A DNA stretch of 64,000 bases from Selaginella moellendorffii. Lineage: Eukaryota > Streptophyta > Lycopodiopsida > Selaginellales > Selaginellaceae. Under the pieces are notes generated by a model that was not told the origin of the DNA, did not search any database, and saw only the letters and a program-made list of their open reading frames with translations. How positions within the stretch are numbered: position 1 is the first letter of the stretch; every line of letters starts with the position of its first letter. The translations under genes were made by a program, and so were the position numbers. The DNA lies in the NCBI RefSeq assembly GCF_000143415.4, contig NW_003314265.1:736944-800943 (forward strand), given 5' to 3'. Positions 1 to 10,497 of the stretch are shown one piece after another.

Positions 1-54
1 TCTGGTCTGTTTACCTCCGCTTGCCTGCTAACGAGCTGTTTCTCCTTCATGCAG

Positions 55-2772
55 GTTGCGGATATTGATGTCAAAAAGGAGAGTCCCGTTGGTCATGGAA
101 AGCTTACGTGCTTCAGCATCTATTGCGGAGTAAACGTGGACTTCGGTGGTGGAAAGTCCCGAGTCTGGGTGGATTTGCTCAATGGTGGACCAGGAATTTT
201 GGATGTCTTCAGGCCTTACTTTGAGAACGCAGAAATCAAAAAGGTATTTGATAAAAAAAAACAAAAAAAACCCGTAATGTCTCTTACGATGTCCTGTTTC
301 TGCAGATCTGGCACAACTACAGCTTTGATAAGCACATTCTCGGGAACTATGGTATCAAAGCTGCTGGTTTTTATGCCGACACGATGCACCTTGCCCGCCT
401 CTGGGATTCTGCACGGGGAGGACTTGGTTATTCGCTGGAAGCGCTGACCGCTGATCCGAAGGTTATGGACGACAGGCCATTACAGAATGGCAAGACGTCG
501 ATGAAGGATCTGTTCGCAATTACAAACGTGAAGAAAGATGGCAGTGAAGGGAAGCTGAAGGTTATTCCACCCGTGGAAGAGCTCCAAACGTCAAAAGACA
601 CCCGTGACAAATGGATTTACTACTCGGCGCACGACTCGGTTTGTACATGGCACTTGTGGTCATCGCTCAAGAAGAAGCTGCAGAAGGCTTCATGGTATAT
701 GGAAGGCGATAAGAGGGGTAACATGTACCAGTTTTACGAACTCTACTGGCGGCATTTCGGAGATGTTCTCGTCCAAATGGAAGCCGAAGGCATGCGGGTT
801 GACACAGTACATCTTGCGGAAGTTGAGAAGGTTGCGCTTAATCAGAAGCAGCTCTCCGTAAGCCGCTTCCAGAAATGGGCTTCTCAGTACTGCCCCGACG
901 CAATGTACATGAATGTTTGCAGTGACGTCCAAATTCGACAAATTTTGTTCGGGGGAACTTCTAACAAGTAAGCTTCTCCAACGCTTTTCGTGATTCATTC
1001 ATTTAATTACCATTTCCCTTTTGCAGAAAGGATCCTTCAGTTTCGTACCCAAAAGAGCGGACTTTCAAAGTTCCAAACTCCGATAATTATCTAGAACCGG
1101 GTGCGAAGACCGTGAAAAAGTATCGATCTATATCGTTGGAAGGCATTGACGTCCAACTTCCTGTTGAAACATTCACTCCATCGGGTTGGCCGGCGGTCAG
1201 TGGTGCAGTTTTGAAATCTCTTGCCGGCAACGTCGTCACAGACTACGACGAAGAAGAGGACGAGGCGGAATTCTCTCCCGAGGCTTCCACTTTTATTACA
1301 TCCGGTGGTGTCGAAGGGACTGACGGAGATAAAAGTGAAGACTTGTCAGCTTATGGAAAAGCATATGGCGCTTTTGGGGGTGGAGAAGAAGGCAAGAAGG
1401 CGTGCATGGCAATTGCTGCGCTCTGTGAGCTATCCTCCATCGATACGCTAATATCAAACTTTATCCAACCTTTACAGGTATACTTTTATTTCAATCATTG
1501 CTTTGTTTATTAACGGTGCTCTACAGAATGGCCAAATTCTTGGTCCGGACGGTCGCGTTCATTGTTCCCTCAATATAAACACAGAGACTGGACGTCTGTC
1601 TGCTAGAAGACCAAATTTACAGGCAAGTTTACAAAGATCATCTTTCTTGAACATAGTGTGGTAACTTTTGTCTGCAGAACCAACCTGCTTTGGAAAAAGA
1701 TCGCTACAAAATCCGAAAAGCATTTATCGCCCCTCCTGGGAAGTCTTTGATTGTTGCGGACTACGGACAGGTATATTTGTTTGTTTCTTCAACCTCATAG
1801 TTGTTTGCGATCTCGTTGGACAGTTGGAACTTAGAATCCTCGCTCACATGAGTGGCTGCAAAAGCATGCTGGAGGCGTTCGAAGCTGGTGGTGACTTCCA
1901 TTCGAGAACAGCGCTAAACATGTATCCTCACGTCCGCAAAGCTGTAGAGACCGGAGAAGTCCTTCTGGAATGGTCTGGGGAAGGCAAGTCGCCAGTCCCG
2001 CTACTCAAGGTACTGCTGTTCGCTAGTTTTTGGTAGTCCAAAACTTGTGTTACTGGCAGGATAAATTCGGTAGCGAGAGGAGGAAAGCGAAGATGCTCAA
2101 CTTCTCCATTGCATACGGCAAAACTGCCATGGGCCTTTCAAAGGACTGGAAGGTTAGCACAGTTTCCTTCCAATTCGTTGTTTTCATTCTTCTTTCCTGC
2201 AGGTAAGCCTGTACGAAGCCCAGCAGACCCTGGACCTCTGGTACAACGATAGAAGCGAAGTGAAAGAATGGCAAACGGATACCATCGAGAGAGCACGCAT
2301 CACGAAGCGAGTGCACACGTTGCTCGGCAGGAGTCGGCATCTGCCGGACATCAACACATCGATCTCGGTACTTCGCGGACACCTCGAGCGAGCTGCGATC
2401 AACACTCCTGTGCAGGTACACTGGTATACTTCCTGTCCTGTTCTTGATCTTCTCTATCCTTTCGATTCTAGGGGAGTGCCGCGGACGTTGCTATGTGCGC
2501 AATGCTGGAGATCGACCGGAACTCCAGGCTTCGAGAGCTGGGATGGAAACTAATCCTTCAGGTATCCAGTTTCTCGATCTCTGTGGATTGACAAAAAGCG
2601 GTGGAAACAGGTCCACGACGAAGTGATACTCGAGGGGCCATCGGAATCGGTGGAAGAAGCGCAAGAGATAGTCGTGAAGTGTATGTCGTTTCCATTCGAG
2701 GGCGAGAACTTCCTCAAGGTAAATCTGGACGTGGACGCTGACCATGCAAAGAGCTGGTACGAGGCCAAGTAG
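55..2772 (+). CDS. Organellar DNA polymerase I (POLIA/POLIB type), 5' end outside window
   Basis: Family-A DNA polymerase that in plants replicates and repairs mitochondrial and plastid DNA. Ten exons are visible: 55-243, 306-967, 1027-1477, 1527-1622, 1678-1770, 1824-2009, 2060-2152, 2203-2415, 2472-2561 and 2611-2772, giving 744 residues. The first visible exon starts just after the expected exonuclease DTE motif, so the transit peptide and that motif lie upstream. The 3'-5' exonuclease continues with IWHNYSFDKHILGNYG and YYSAHDSVCTWHLW. Polymerase motif A is DYGQLELRILAHM, motif B is RRKAKMLNFSIAYGK, and motif C is VHDEVILEGP, so the core looks catalytically complete. An acidic insert (YDEEEDEAEFS) sits between the domains. 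The intron at 1623-1677 starts with GC instead of GT. IFT46 starts 154 bp downstream on the same strand. Confidence 0.93.
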
Positions 2773-2926
2773 CTCCCCCCAGTTTTGCCTAAATTTTGTA
2801 GAGCTTTGTTGTATATTTGCAAGGGAATTCTGATGGAAGGATATTTCTATAGCGATGCCTAATTCAAATGGAAGAATATTCCATGGTGATCCTTTCTTCC
2901 CTATGAAGCCCTAGATTTCATCGCGC

Positions 2927-4618
2927 ATGGCGTCATCGCGGGTCTCCGGTGTCTCGGATTTCGAAGGCTTGCTCCTGGACGACGAGGAGGAGGACGATGT
3001 AAGTCTCCTCTTTGTGGCTGCGATTGAGCTCCTGTGAAATTTCGTGCTCCAGCTTTCGGATGTGATCGTGGCGTCGCAAATGCAGCTATCGGACATTGGC
3101 GCTGGATCGCAGGAGAGCGACGCGGAAAAGACGGTCAGGGAGAGCTCGCTTGCTGTCCCCGAGAGCGCGCTCGAGGAGGCGTTCGGCTTGAGTGCCAAGG
3201 GGTTTCGAGACGCGTTTGGCTTCCAGGAGAACAACAGTGTAGCTGAAGGTTTGGAGAATTTCCTCCATTGTTTTGAGGCTGGTTTTTTCTTCTTTGTAGG
3301 TGATCGGGTCCTTAGCCGGAGATCATCGCAAAGAACTCCTGCGGATGCTAGTGTTCGAACTGAGATGTTTTTCCAACCCGAGGTAACAACCCCTTTTTAA
3401 GTATTCTCACTAGACTTTGTCTGAATCAAATCTTCTTCTTTTGTTAGAAGGATGCAAGCGTCCAATCAAACAGGTGAAAAATCAAAGATTTGAGGAGGCG
3501 AGCGTTGAGTGTTTGTTTTTCTTACGCAGTGAAGAGGATTCCATAACGAGCAGAAGCTATCCAAACGATAGCTTGTTTAGTGATTTTCCAGCTCAGAAGA
3601 AATCCCATCCCGCAACAATTGAGCGCAATCGGCCCTCCAAAGTAAGATGGTTTTCAACAAGAACATGTTTGATCGGTGGTAATAGCTTAATTCATTCATT
3701 CATTCATTTCTCGTTGTCTAAATTTTCCTTTCTCTTGCAGCTTAGTGAAGAGATCGAAGGTCTCTTTCAGCTCATCCATTGCTACAAGCCTAAGGAACTG
3801 GAACTGCGGACAATCCTGAAACCTTTTATTCCGGACTTCATTCCGGCTGTTGGTGGAGTGGACGAATTTATCAAGATTCCACGCCCCGATGGGCAGCCTG
3901 ACTTCCTTGGTTTGAAAGTAGTTTATCCCTTTCTCTTTTCTTCTAGTGTCCGGACTCACTGTTAACTCGCTTCGCAGGTTCTAGATGAACGCGGACCCAA
4001 GCAAAGTGATCCTGCGGTGATAAACTTACAGCTGCGGGCTTCATCGATGAAATCAAACCTCCATCCCCTTCAAGTATGAAACGTGATAATGTTTTCCTTT
4101 TTCGTTGTTTTGCTTTTTTAACTATCTACGTCGATGATCAAGGTGGCATCAGTCGAAAATCCCGAGAAGAATCCGAAAAAGCTGGATTCATGGATCAACA
4201 GTATCAAGGAGCTACATCGAAGTAAGCCGCCTCCTTCGGTTTCATACTCGAAGCCAATGCCTAGCATTGACAAACTCGTGCAGGTAGAGTCGTCTGGTTT
4301 TCTCCCATTTCTTTTTTATATTATTCTGATGTAACAATGGAGTTTTCAGGAATGGCCTGTTGAACTAGAGAAGATACTTACAGCCGTTGAACTGCCAACA
4401 GAGAAGCTGGACTTGGACATTGGCACATTTTCAGATGTGTGCTGCTCGATCCTTGACATTCCTGTGTAAGTAAGCATTGAGATTTTTTATCTTTCTTATT
4501 TTCCTTGCTTCCAAACAGCTACAAGAGCCGCATTGAATCTCTACATGTAATGTTCTCCTTGTTCCTCGAGCTTAAGAACAGCATGCCTTTCCCAGATGAG
4601 TGGGCCAGTAAGCGGTAA
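2927..4618 (+). CDS. IFT46: Intraflagellar transport protein 46
   Basis: IFT-B core subunit that, in Chlamydomonas, carries outer-arm dynein into flagella. Ten exons (2927-2998, 3053-3248, 3300-3382, 3448-3473, 3530-3641, 3741-3917, 3978-4073, 4143-4283, 4350-4465, 4519-4618) join in phase to 372 residues, close to the size of algal IFT46. The N-terminal 150 residues are acidic and poorly conserved, as is normal for the family. The conserved core follows with LELRTILKPFIPDFIPAVGG, DEFIKIPRPDG, ELHRSKPPPSVSYSKPMP, QEWPVELEKIL and DIPVYKSRIESLHVMFSLF. The start is the only ATG fitting the first exon. Every family block is present and no stop interrupts it, so the gene looks functional. Expression in spermatogenous cells is expected by inference only. 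Confidence 0.93.
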
Positions 4619-4639
4619 ACAGTTCTCATGCAGATTAGA

Positions 4640-6139
4640 ACTAATGTAAAATGAGAAGGAATTTTGTACATCCATGATTTGTTTACTTAATTATTATAAT
4701 TAAAAAACTTAATTACTGTTGATGTTTTCAAATAGAATATATTATCTTGTTGAAAGTTGATTTTTTCTTTCTCACGCTTTATGGAGGGAAACCTAATTTT
4801 TAGGCATGTATGTCAAGAGAAGGAAAGTTTTAGAGCTTTAACCATTGAAAGTAAAATTATTAAACTCCTGAGCATATAGTTAAAGAGCTAAAAAACAGGA
4901 GTATAAAGTAATATTAAAACATTTCTAGAGCACAAACGTGAAGATTAATATGTAAAATAGAGCTAGATTTCAATATAGTAGTGGTTTAATACAAAGATAT
5001 AGGTACTCTACCATATGAAATTGGGCTTTAAGCCCAAGTCAGACATTAAACAAAGATAGATATACCTAATGGGGAGCCAAATAATGTTATTTATATTTTG
5101 TAGATATGCTTCATTTACAAATTTAAAACATTCTATAGATATGCTTCAATGGCAAATCTAGACACTTTCCATAAATAATTTATGAGATTAACACATCACA
5201 ATAGCAAAGATGTCCAACAAACTAGATAAACTATCATATAGCAACATTAAAGGATTAGTGCTTAATACATAAGAGTTCTTGTCACTAGCTAATGCAAAAC
5301 ATAATGAGATACAAACTTTTTATTGGGCTAAGAATGCTTAATTAGTACCTGTAAGAATTCCATCCTTATACCCACTAGTATAAAAAGGATTGATAAAGGG
5401 TTTAGTAATATTGATTTACTATCATGATAGTAATAAGTGAAGAATATTTAAAATGACTCATTAATAAGTAATTTTTGATACCTAAACTTTTTTCACCACT
5501 TTTTAGAAAGTGTAAATAAATATTTTATTGCACAAAATCATACAGAAGGCTAAAGATACCACCTTTCTAAAGATTTACCATATGGTATGCCACCTTACAC
5601 TTATCTACTTCTTCAATGGTTTGCTATGTGGCTTGCCACCTCATGCATACTACCTCTCTATACCTTTGGAGAATTGGTATTCTTGAGTATTCTTAGAAAT
5701 TGGATTGTGCTTCTAGAAACATGTTTAGTGTAGTTTATGCAATATTCACTTACTCAACATTAATAATGGTTTTGGAGAATTATTAATAAGCTAACTTAGA
5801 TATAAAATTTATTATTTGCCACAATAGTGCTTTATGGACTACAGTGTTTTTTGAAGTGTTTTATTTTGGTTCAAAGATATATCTTCAAGGTTGGTTCAAG
5901 CATTTACTAGTTGTATATAGAGTCATAATTGGTTCATTAAAATTCCATAGTAAATTGTTGTTTGTGCTATGGTTTTGGGTTTTATTTCAGTCATGGTTGT
6001 CAATAATTACATTAGTGGTTCCATGGGAGCAATTCTTGTGGTAATTTATAATCACTTAGCAAAAACTCAGAATATTTCACTTGATTTATCATTATCACTT
6101 TTTCATCTTCTAGAGGGAAGAATGGTGTAAAGTGTGTGC

Positions 6140-6185
<46 letters not shown>

Positions 6186-7000
6186 GTGTGTGTGTGTGTA
6201 TTTAAGTAATATATTAATTATAGTACTATAACATATAAACTATTAATTTGGCATTGAATTTAGTCCATCCATCGTTGTATATCCTTGTATCCTTGTCTAA
6301 ACCCCAAGTAATATATTTATTTTCACTCACTATAGATGATATAAAAAATGATTTATGTACACTCTCATTTCTGAAGAAAATACATTCAAAGTTTGATAAT
6401 AGTTTTATGTTTAAATTCAATTAATTACTATATGAGATAGAAAAATAGAACTAAATATGGAAGTTATATATTATTTCTCATATAAAAACTTTGAGTTAGA
6501 TGCTAGTATAATTGCAAAGACCTAATTACATTCAACCTTATAAATTTTATTCATGAATAATTAAACATTGAGAATACATTTTATTATATTTATTATATTT
6601 TTATAATTTAATTGAAAAAATGGCTACTGTTTTAAAGACAAATTTTTTAATTTTAATAGAAATTACTCTTTCCTACCAATGGGATTAAAGCAAGTTGAAG
6701 GAGTGTTACTTGAAGATGTAACTTCCAACGCTTGGGCTGGTTGATATGGTCACTAGGCATTCCAAGAGCATCTACCATTGACTGTAAGAACAGAACACTC
6801 CTGTGAATCAAAATGGAAAAAAAAAAAATAGTGTGAATGACATCCAGTTGTCACTGAATGCAAGCCACAAGTTTATGACAACAGTGGAGGAATTTGATTA
6901 ATCATGTAGAAACTCTCCAAATGTAAGTAAGGTTGTTGGGTTTTGGGTTTTTAACTTCTGTTGCGTCCCTTGTTGTAAACAGTGCCTAGATTTGAAGATT
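4640..7000. other. AT-rich intergenic block without a recognisable gene
   Basis: About 2.3 kb of strongly AT-rich sequence with many short homopolymers and no ORF of recognisable family. It is interrupted by the compound microsatellite at 6131-6200. I see no LTR or transposase remnant. The right edge grades into the duplicated unit that begins near 6930. Confidence 0.7.
6131..6200. repeat. Compound (TG)n-(TA)n-(TG)n microsatellite
   Basis: Alternating purine-pyrimidine tract of about 70 bp: a TG run, then about 14 TA units, then another TG run. Such tracts are prone to length change and, by general DNA chemistry, to Z-DNA or cruciform formation. Confidence 0.95.
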
Positions 7001-7140
7001 CACCATAACAATCTCATAAACAACATACTTCAGAAACTTAAGCAAAGCTGTTTTATCTATGATGTCCTTTTCGAAGATTCGCCTTTCCTAGGTGGAGGGA
7101 AACACTCTAGATTCATATAATCTCTTCTGTTTGACACTTA

Positions 7141-7561
7141 ATGGTGAAAAAAGGACGTGTTTTGACGCCCTCGCCAGATTACTGCTTACCAGGAATCACA
7201 CTAGAAACCGTAACATCTTTCCAGCTGAGCTTTTCTTCTCATCATTGCGATTTTTTCTTGTTTCACGAGCTCAATAACTTGGCCAAGGAGAGTCATACTG
7301 CAGACGAGGTAACATTTTGTAAACCCGTCATCATCTAGATGTAACTTAAGAGTTGTGTTCTTCCAATGCTATAGGTGTGGACAATGGGAAAAAAGGGAGA
7401 GCTCACACTGGTATTTACTAGCTTTCCATATCGTTTCATGTGTGAATTTTGGAAAACTCCTAATGATCCAGGTCATAGAGATCCATGGCCGACGGATTGG
7501 AAGCTCAGGATCCAAGCTGCTTATAAAGCTCGAAGGCGAGTCCATCCCTTGCAAGTGCTAG
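7141..7561 (+). CDS. Unknown small gene in duplicated unit, copy 1 (probably decayed)
   Basis: I do not recognise this gene. Exons 7141-7308, 7375-7410 and 7472-7561 join in phase to 97 residues with plausible GT-AG borders. The equivalent sequence in the inverted copy (59458-59870 on the minus strand) shares these exons, but its last exon stays open for further codons (VIEINGQQIRRS versus VIEIHGRRIGSS here) before diverging. Copy 1 also carries an insertion near 7190-7270 and has lost an approximately 300-bp segment that copy 2 keeps at 60036-60340. Its true start may lie further upstream. It could be a pseudogene of the copy 2 version. Confidence 0.35.
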
Positions 7562-7680
7562 AGATAGCTGTCTTTCTTTTCTCAAGGCCACCTTCTCGGT
7601 GACTTTCGTCTCGCTTCTCACCATCTAATTTCTTGAAAGGCTTAAACTATGGGTTTCGTGAATTGCCTTTTCTGGTTCCA

Positions 7681-7688
7681 TATAAATA
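7681..7688 (+). promoter_or_regulatory. TATA box of the 217-residue unknown gene
   Basis: TATAAATA lies 58 bp upstream of the ATG at 7746. The same box and spacing pattern is conserved in the inverted copy at 59404-59411, which suggests that the downstream ORF is transcribed from its own promoter and not as a late exon of the upstream gene. Confidence 0.6.
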
Positions 7689-7745
7689 GACCCTTTAGGT
7701 TTGACGAAAAGGATTGACAGCGACAACGCTCATAGCGTGGCAGCG

Positions 7746-8399
7746 ATGGAGAGCGCCAAAGGTAACAGCGACAAGAAGGGAAAGAACACGAAGAGGCAGC
7801 GAGAGGAGGAGGGACAAGCGGCCAAGGCCCCAAAGAGAAAGCGCCTCCAGGGAGCAGTGGGAATCTTGAAAAACAATCCGAGCAGCAAGGAGGTAGCATG
7901 TAAGATTGATGGGTTAGATATCACTTGGCATCAAGATTTCCATGACTTCTGGCCGCGACCGACGTCCAAGCTACTGACACCAGACTACCTCCACTGCGCT
8001 GGAGCTCAAGAGCTTTACAGGCTCCTCACCCAGGAGCTCTATTGCATCCAGGAGAAAAGAGATTGCAATGATCATGATGAGAGGAACGCCCAGCTCTTGG
8101 TGGTGATTGGTGGGACGAGATGCCACATGATGAGGCGACTTGAGGACCTATGCAACTCTAGAAAATGCAAGGGAGATAAGGTCTGGTATGGGATTCAAAT
8201 TAAAGAAGGTGGAAACTTTTGCGCGCTATTCAAGTACAAGTTTGATGGGATGAGAGCGAGAATGATCCGGGAGATGTCCAAGGAAATCCATGCCCGAGAC
8301 TACGTGAAGAAGACAAACAACATGATCCAAGAGATCCTCTCCCATATCACTGGGAATGGTTACTTCTCTCCAATCCGTGTGGAGAGCGTCCACCATTGA
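7746..8399 (+). CDS. Unknown basic-N-terminus protein, copy 1 of inverted pair
   Basis: Intact single-exon ORF of 217 residues that I cannot assign to a family. Residues 1-35 are strongly basic with nuclear-localisation-like runs (KKGKNTKRQR, KAPKRKRLQ). The rest reads as a folded domain with WHQDFHDFWPRP, LLVVIGGTRCHMMRRLEDLC, GDKVWYGIQIKEGGNF and a C-terminal GNGYFSPIRVESVHH. The same protein is encoded in inverted orientation at 58679-59371, differing mainly in the N-terminal linker and scattered substitutions. Retention of an open frame in both copies points to selection or very recent duplication. The start is the ATG shared by both copies. A lineage-specific nuclear or nucleic-acid-binding protein is possible, but this is inference. 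Confidence 0.6.
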   Translation: MESAKGNSDKKGKNTKRQREEEGQAAKAPKRKRLQGAVGILKNNPSSKEVACKIDGLDITWHQDFHDFWPRPTSKLLTPDYLHCAGAQELYRLLTQELYCIQEKRDCNDHDERNAQLLVVIGGTRCHMMRRLEDLCNSRKCKGDKVWYGIQIKEGGNFCALFKYKFDGMRARMIREMSKEIHARDYVKKTNNMIQEILSHITGNGYFSPIRVESVHH

Positions 8400-8409
8400 T
8401 CTAAAACAG

Positions 8410-9157
8410 CTGTAAGAATACACTAAAACCAACATGAAATTTCTCTATCTTTTGGTGTTTTGTTTTTTAAATTGTGCATTACTTCCCCAATCTTGGCTAA
8501 TCTACAACCATGGCTCCTGCAGCTTTCAGTGTCTTGATTTTCCTCCCGAAATTATGGCTGCAAAATTATACACACAGATTATTCAAGATTTCAATCTTAG
8601 TTGCAGCTAGACACTGGAAGGAGAACAAACACTACTGTTCCTAGTGTGAATAGAGTATCATTAACTTAGCTAATTTAATGGGAGTGTGAACCAGTTAGCA
8701 TTATCTAAAAAAATTTTATTACCAAAAATGATTAATGCTACTATAACTATTGAATTACAATTTTATAAGTTAAGTAATTTAAAAGTACACCCCTTTAGCC
8801 CTTTGTTTAACTAAATTATAAAAAGGTTTTATAAAAATATAACTTATTATTCGATTATAACTGTTTAATTATACAAAAATAAAATATATAACTTTTAAGA
8901 AATCACTTTTGAAAAGAGTCCTTACCATTATATTCATGTTAACACATTATTTAAGTGTCTAACTAGCTAAAAGCATATTTTAGTATAATTTCCTCAGAAA
9001 TATGGGTGCTTATAATTAATTAATTATATTAAATATCAATACATATATAAAGGTTTTTATACAGTTTTATATAATAATATATTTTATACTGAGTAATCAT
9101 ACTTTCTGACAAACATAGTATAAAATAGAAATAATAAAAACCAACTAAAATACGTTT
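8410..9157. other. AT-rich spacer between unknown gene and gypsy element
   Basis: About 750 bp, very AT-rich, with no coding signal. The 5' LTR of the gypsy element begins at its right end. Confidence 0.7.
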
Positions 9158-9331
9158 TGTGAGGGCCAAGTGTACGGCTACGATGCCGTATACTAATATT
9201 AGCGTAGTGGATTTTGGTAGCCGTTGGATTGGTTTCAATCCGGACCACTCGCTCCTGTATATAAATTAGGGTTTTTGGGCTAATTGATATGCACATTTCT
9301 GTATTCCCTTTCCATATTCCATGCACTCACA
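9158..9331 (+). repeat. 5' LTR of gypsy element
   Basis: A 174-bp direct repeat of 13994-14167. It contains a TATATAA box near its middle and ends in CTCACA. It differs from the 3' copy only within the bases just after the TATA-like motif (AATT here, AGCT in the 3' LTR). Confidence 0.96.
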
Positions 9332-9564
9332 TTGGTGGAGGTGAGGGGCACCTTTGATTGTCCCTGGGGAGTGCTTGGATTTGGGATTTCGGTTTAGATC
9401 TAGCTTTTGCATTGTTTAGATCTAGCTTTTTCCATTTCCTTTCTTTTGTTCTTTCCTTTTAGGATTTTGGTTTAGATCTAGCTTTTTGCATTGTCTAGAT
9501 CTACCATTTCTTTCCAGCTTTTTGTCATTTCTCTTCTTTTGCTCTTTCTTTTTCATTCATTTTT

Positions 9565-10497
9565 ATGGCCGATCCGCAATCTCCTCCTTTGACTCTAGAG
9601 CAGCAGTTGGTTCAATTGCTTGATGCTATGCGCTTGCAATTGAACAACCAAACTCAGTTGATGGCGGCGTTCACGGCACATGGTACAACTCCTCCTGCTT
9701 TTGGTGCCAATCCTCGCGTTCAGCCGGAGTTCTTTCGTGGGAATCCTGGGGATGATGTGTACCATTGGTTCGATCACTTCACGGTGATTGCCACATATCA
9801 TTCTTGGGATGATGCTCGACGTTTGCGTGAGTTCCCCACATGTCTCCAAGGGACGGCATTGCAGTAGTACAATGGATTGAGCGTAGCTACTCGTGGCGAT
9901 TGGAGTGTTCTTCCGGACGTCTTCAAATGCGCCTTCGGACACGCCGACGATTGTGATGATGCCTTCCAACAATTGCATCGTCTTCGCCAAGGGCCATCTG
10001 AGTCGGTGATACAATTTGGCGTTCGTTTCCGAAGTCTTTTGCTTCGTGCGGAGCCAAATATGTCGGAGCGGATCAAGCTAGGAATGCTGTGGCCAGCACT
10101 TCGTCAAGATCTTGTCGGACTTGTGCATGCACTTGCTCCTGCCACTCTTGACGATGCTCTTCGCTTGGCACAACGTTATGAGACGTCGCCTCTTCCACTT
10201 CTTGCTACACGTCCTTCAGCTCCACTTCCTATGAGTGATGGTCCTGTTCCCATGGAGGTTGATGCTGCTGTTACTCGAGTCCAAGGACAAGGGCGAGGAC
10301 GTGGTCGTGGCCGTGATGTTCGTTGCTGGGCGTGTGATGAAGTTGGTCATACTTATCGGCGTTGTCGGCGCTTTCCGGATTGGCGACCTCCATTTCCTGG
10401 GTGGAGACCTTGGCGTCAGCAACGTCCCGTTGGTGCTGCTGCGGTGGAAGGTTTGGATACCGAGGTGCATTCGGGAAATGAGGAGTCGCGCGAGTAA
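9565..10497 (+). pseudogene. gypsy gag, interrupted by one in-frame stop
   Basis: Capsid/nucleocapsid ORF starting with an ATG at 9565. The N-terminal part carries a typical retrotransposon gag region (PEFFRGNPGDDVYHWFDHF) followed by the capsid domain, and near the end a CCHC zinc knuckle (CWACDEVGHTYRRC) after a Gly/Arg-rich stretch. An amber codon at 9865-9867 splits the frame; the same frame stays open on both sides. The gag stop at 10495-10497 overlaps the ATG of the pol frame in the arrangement TAATG, implying re-initiation or a frame change for pol expression. Confidence 0.9.
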
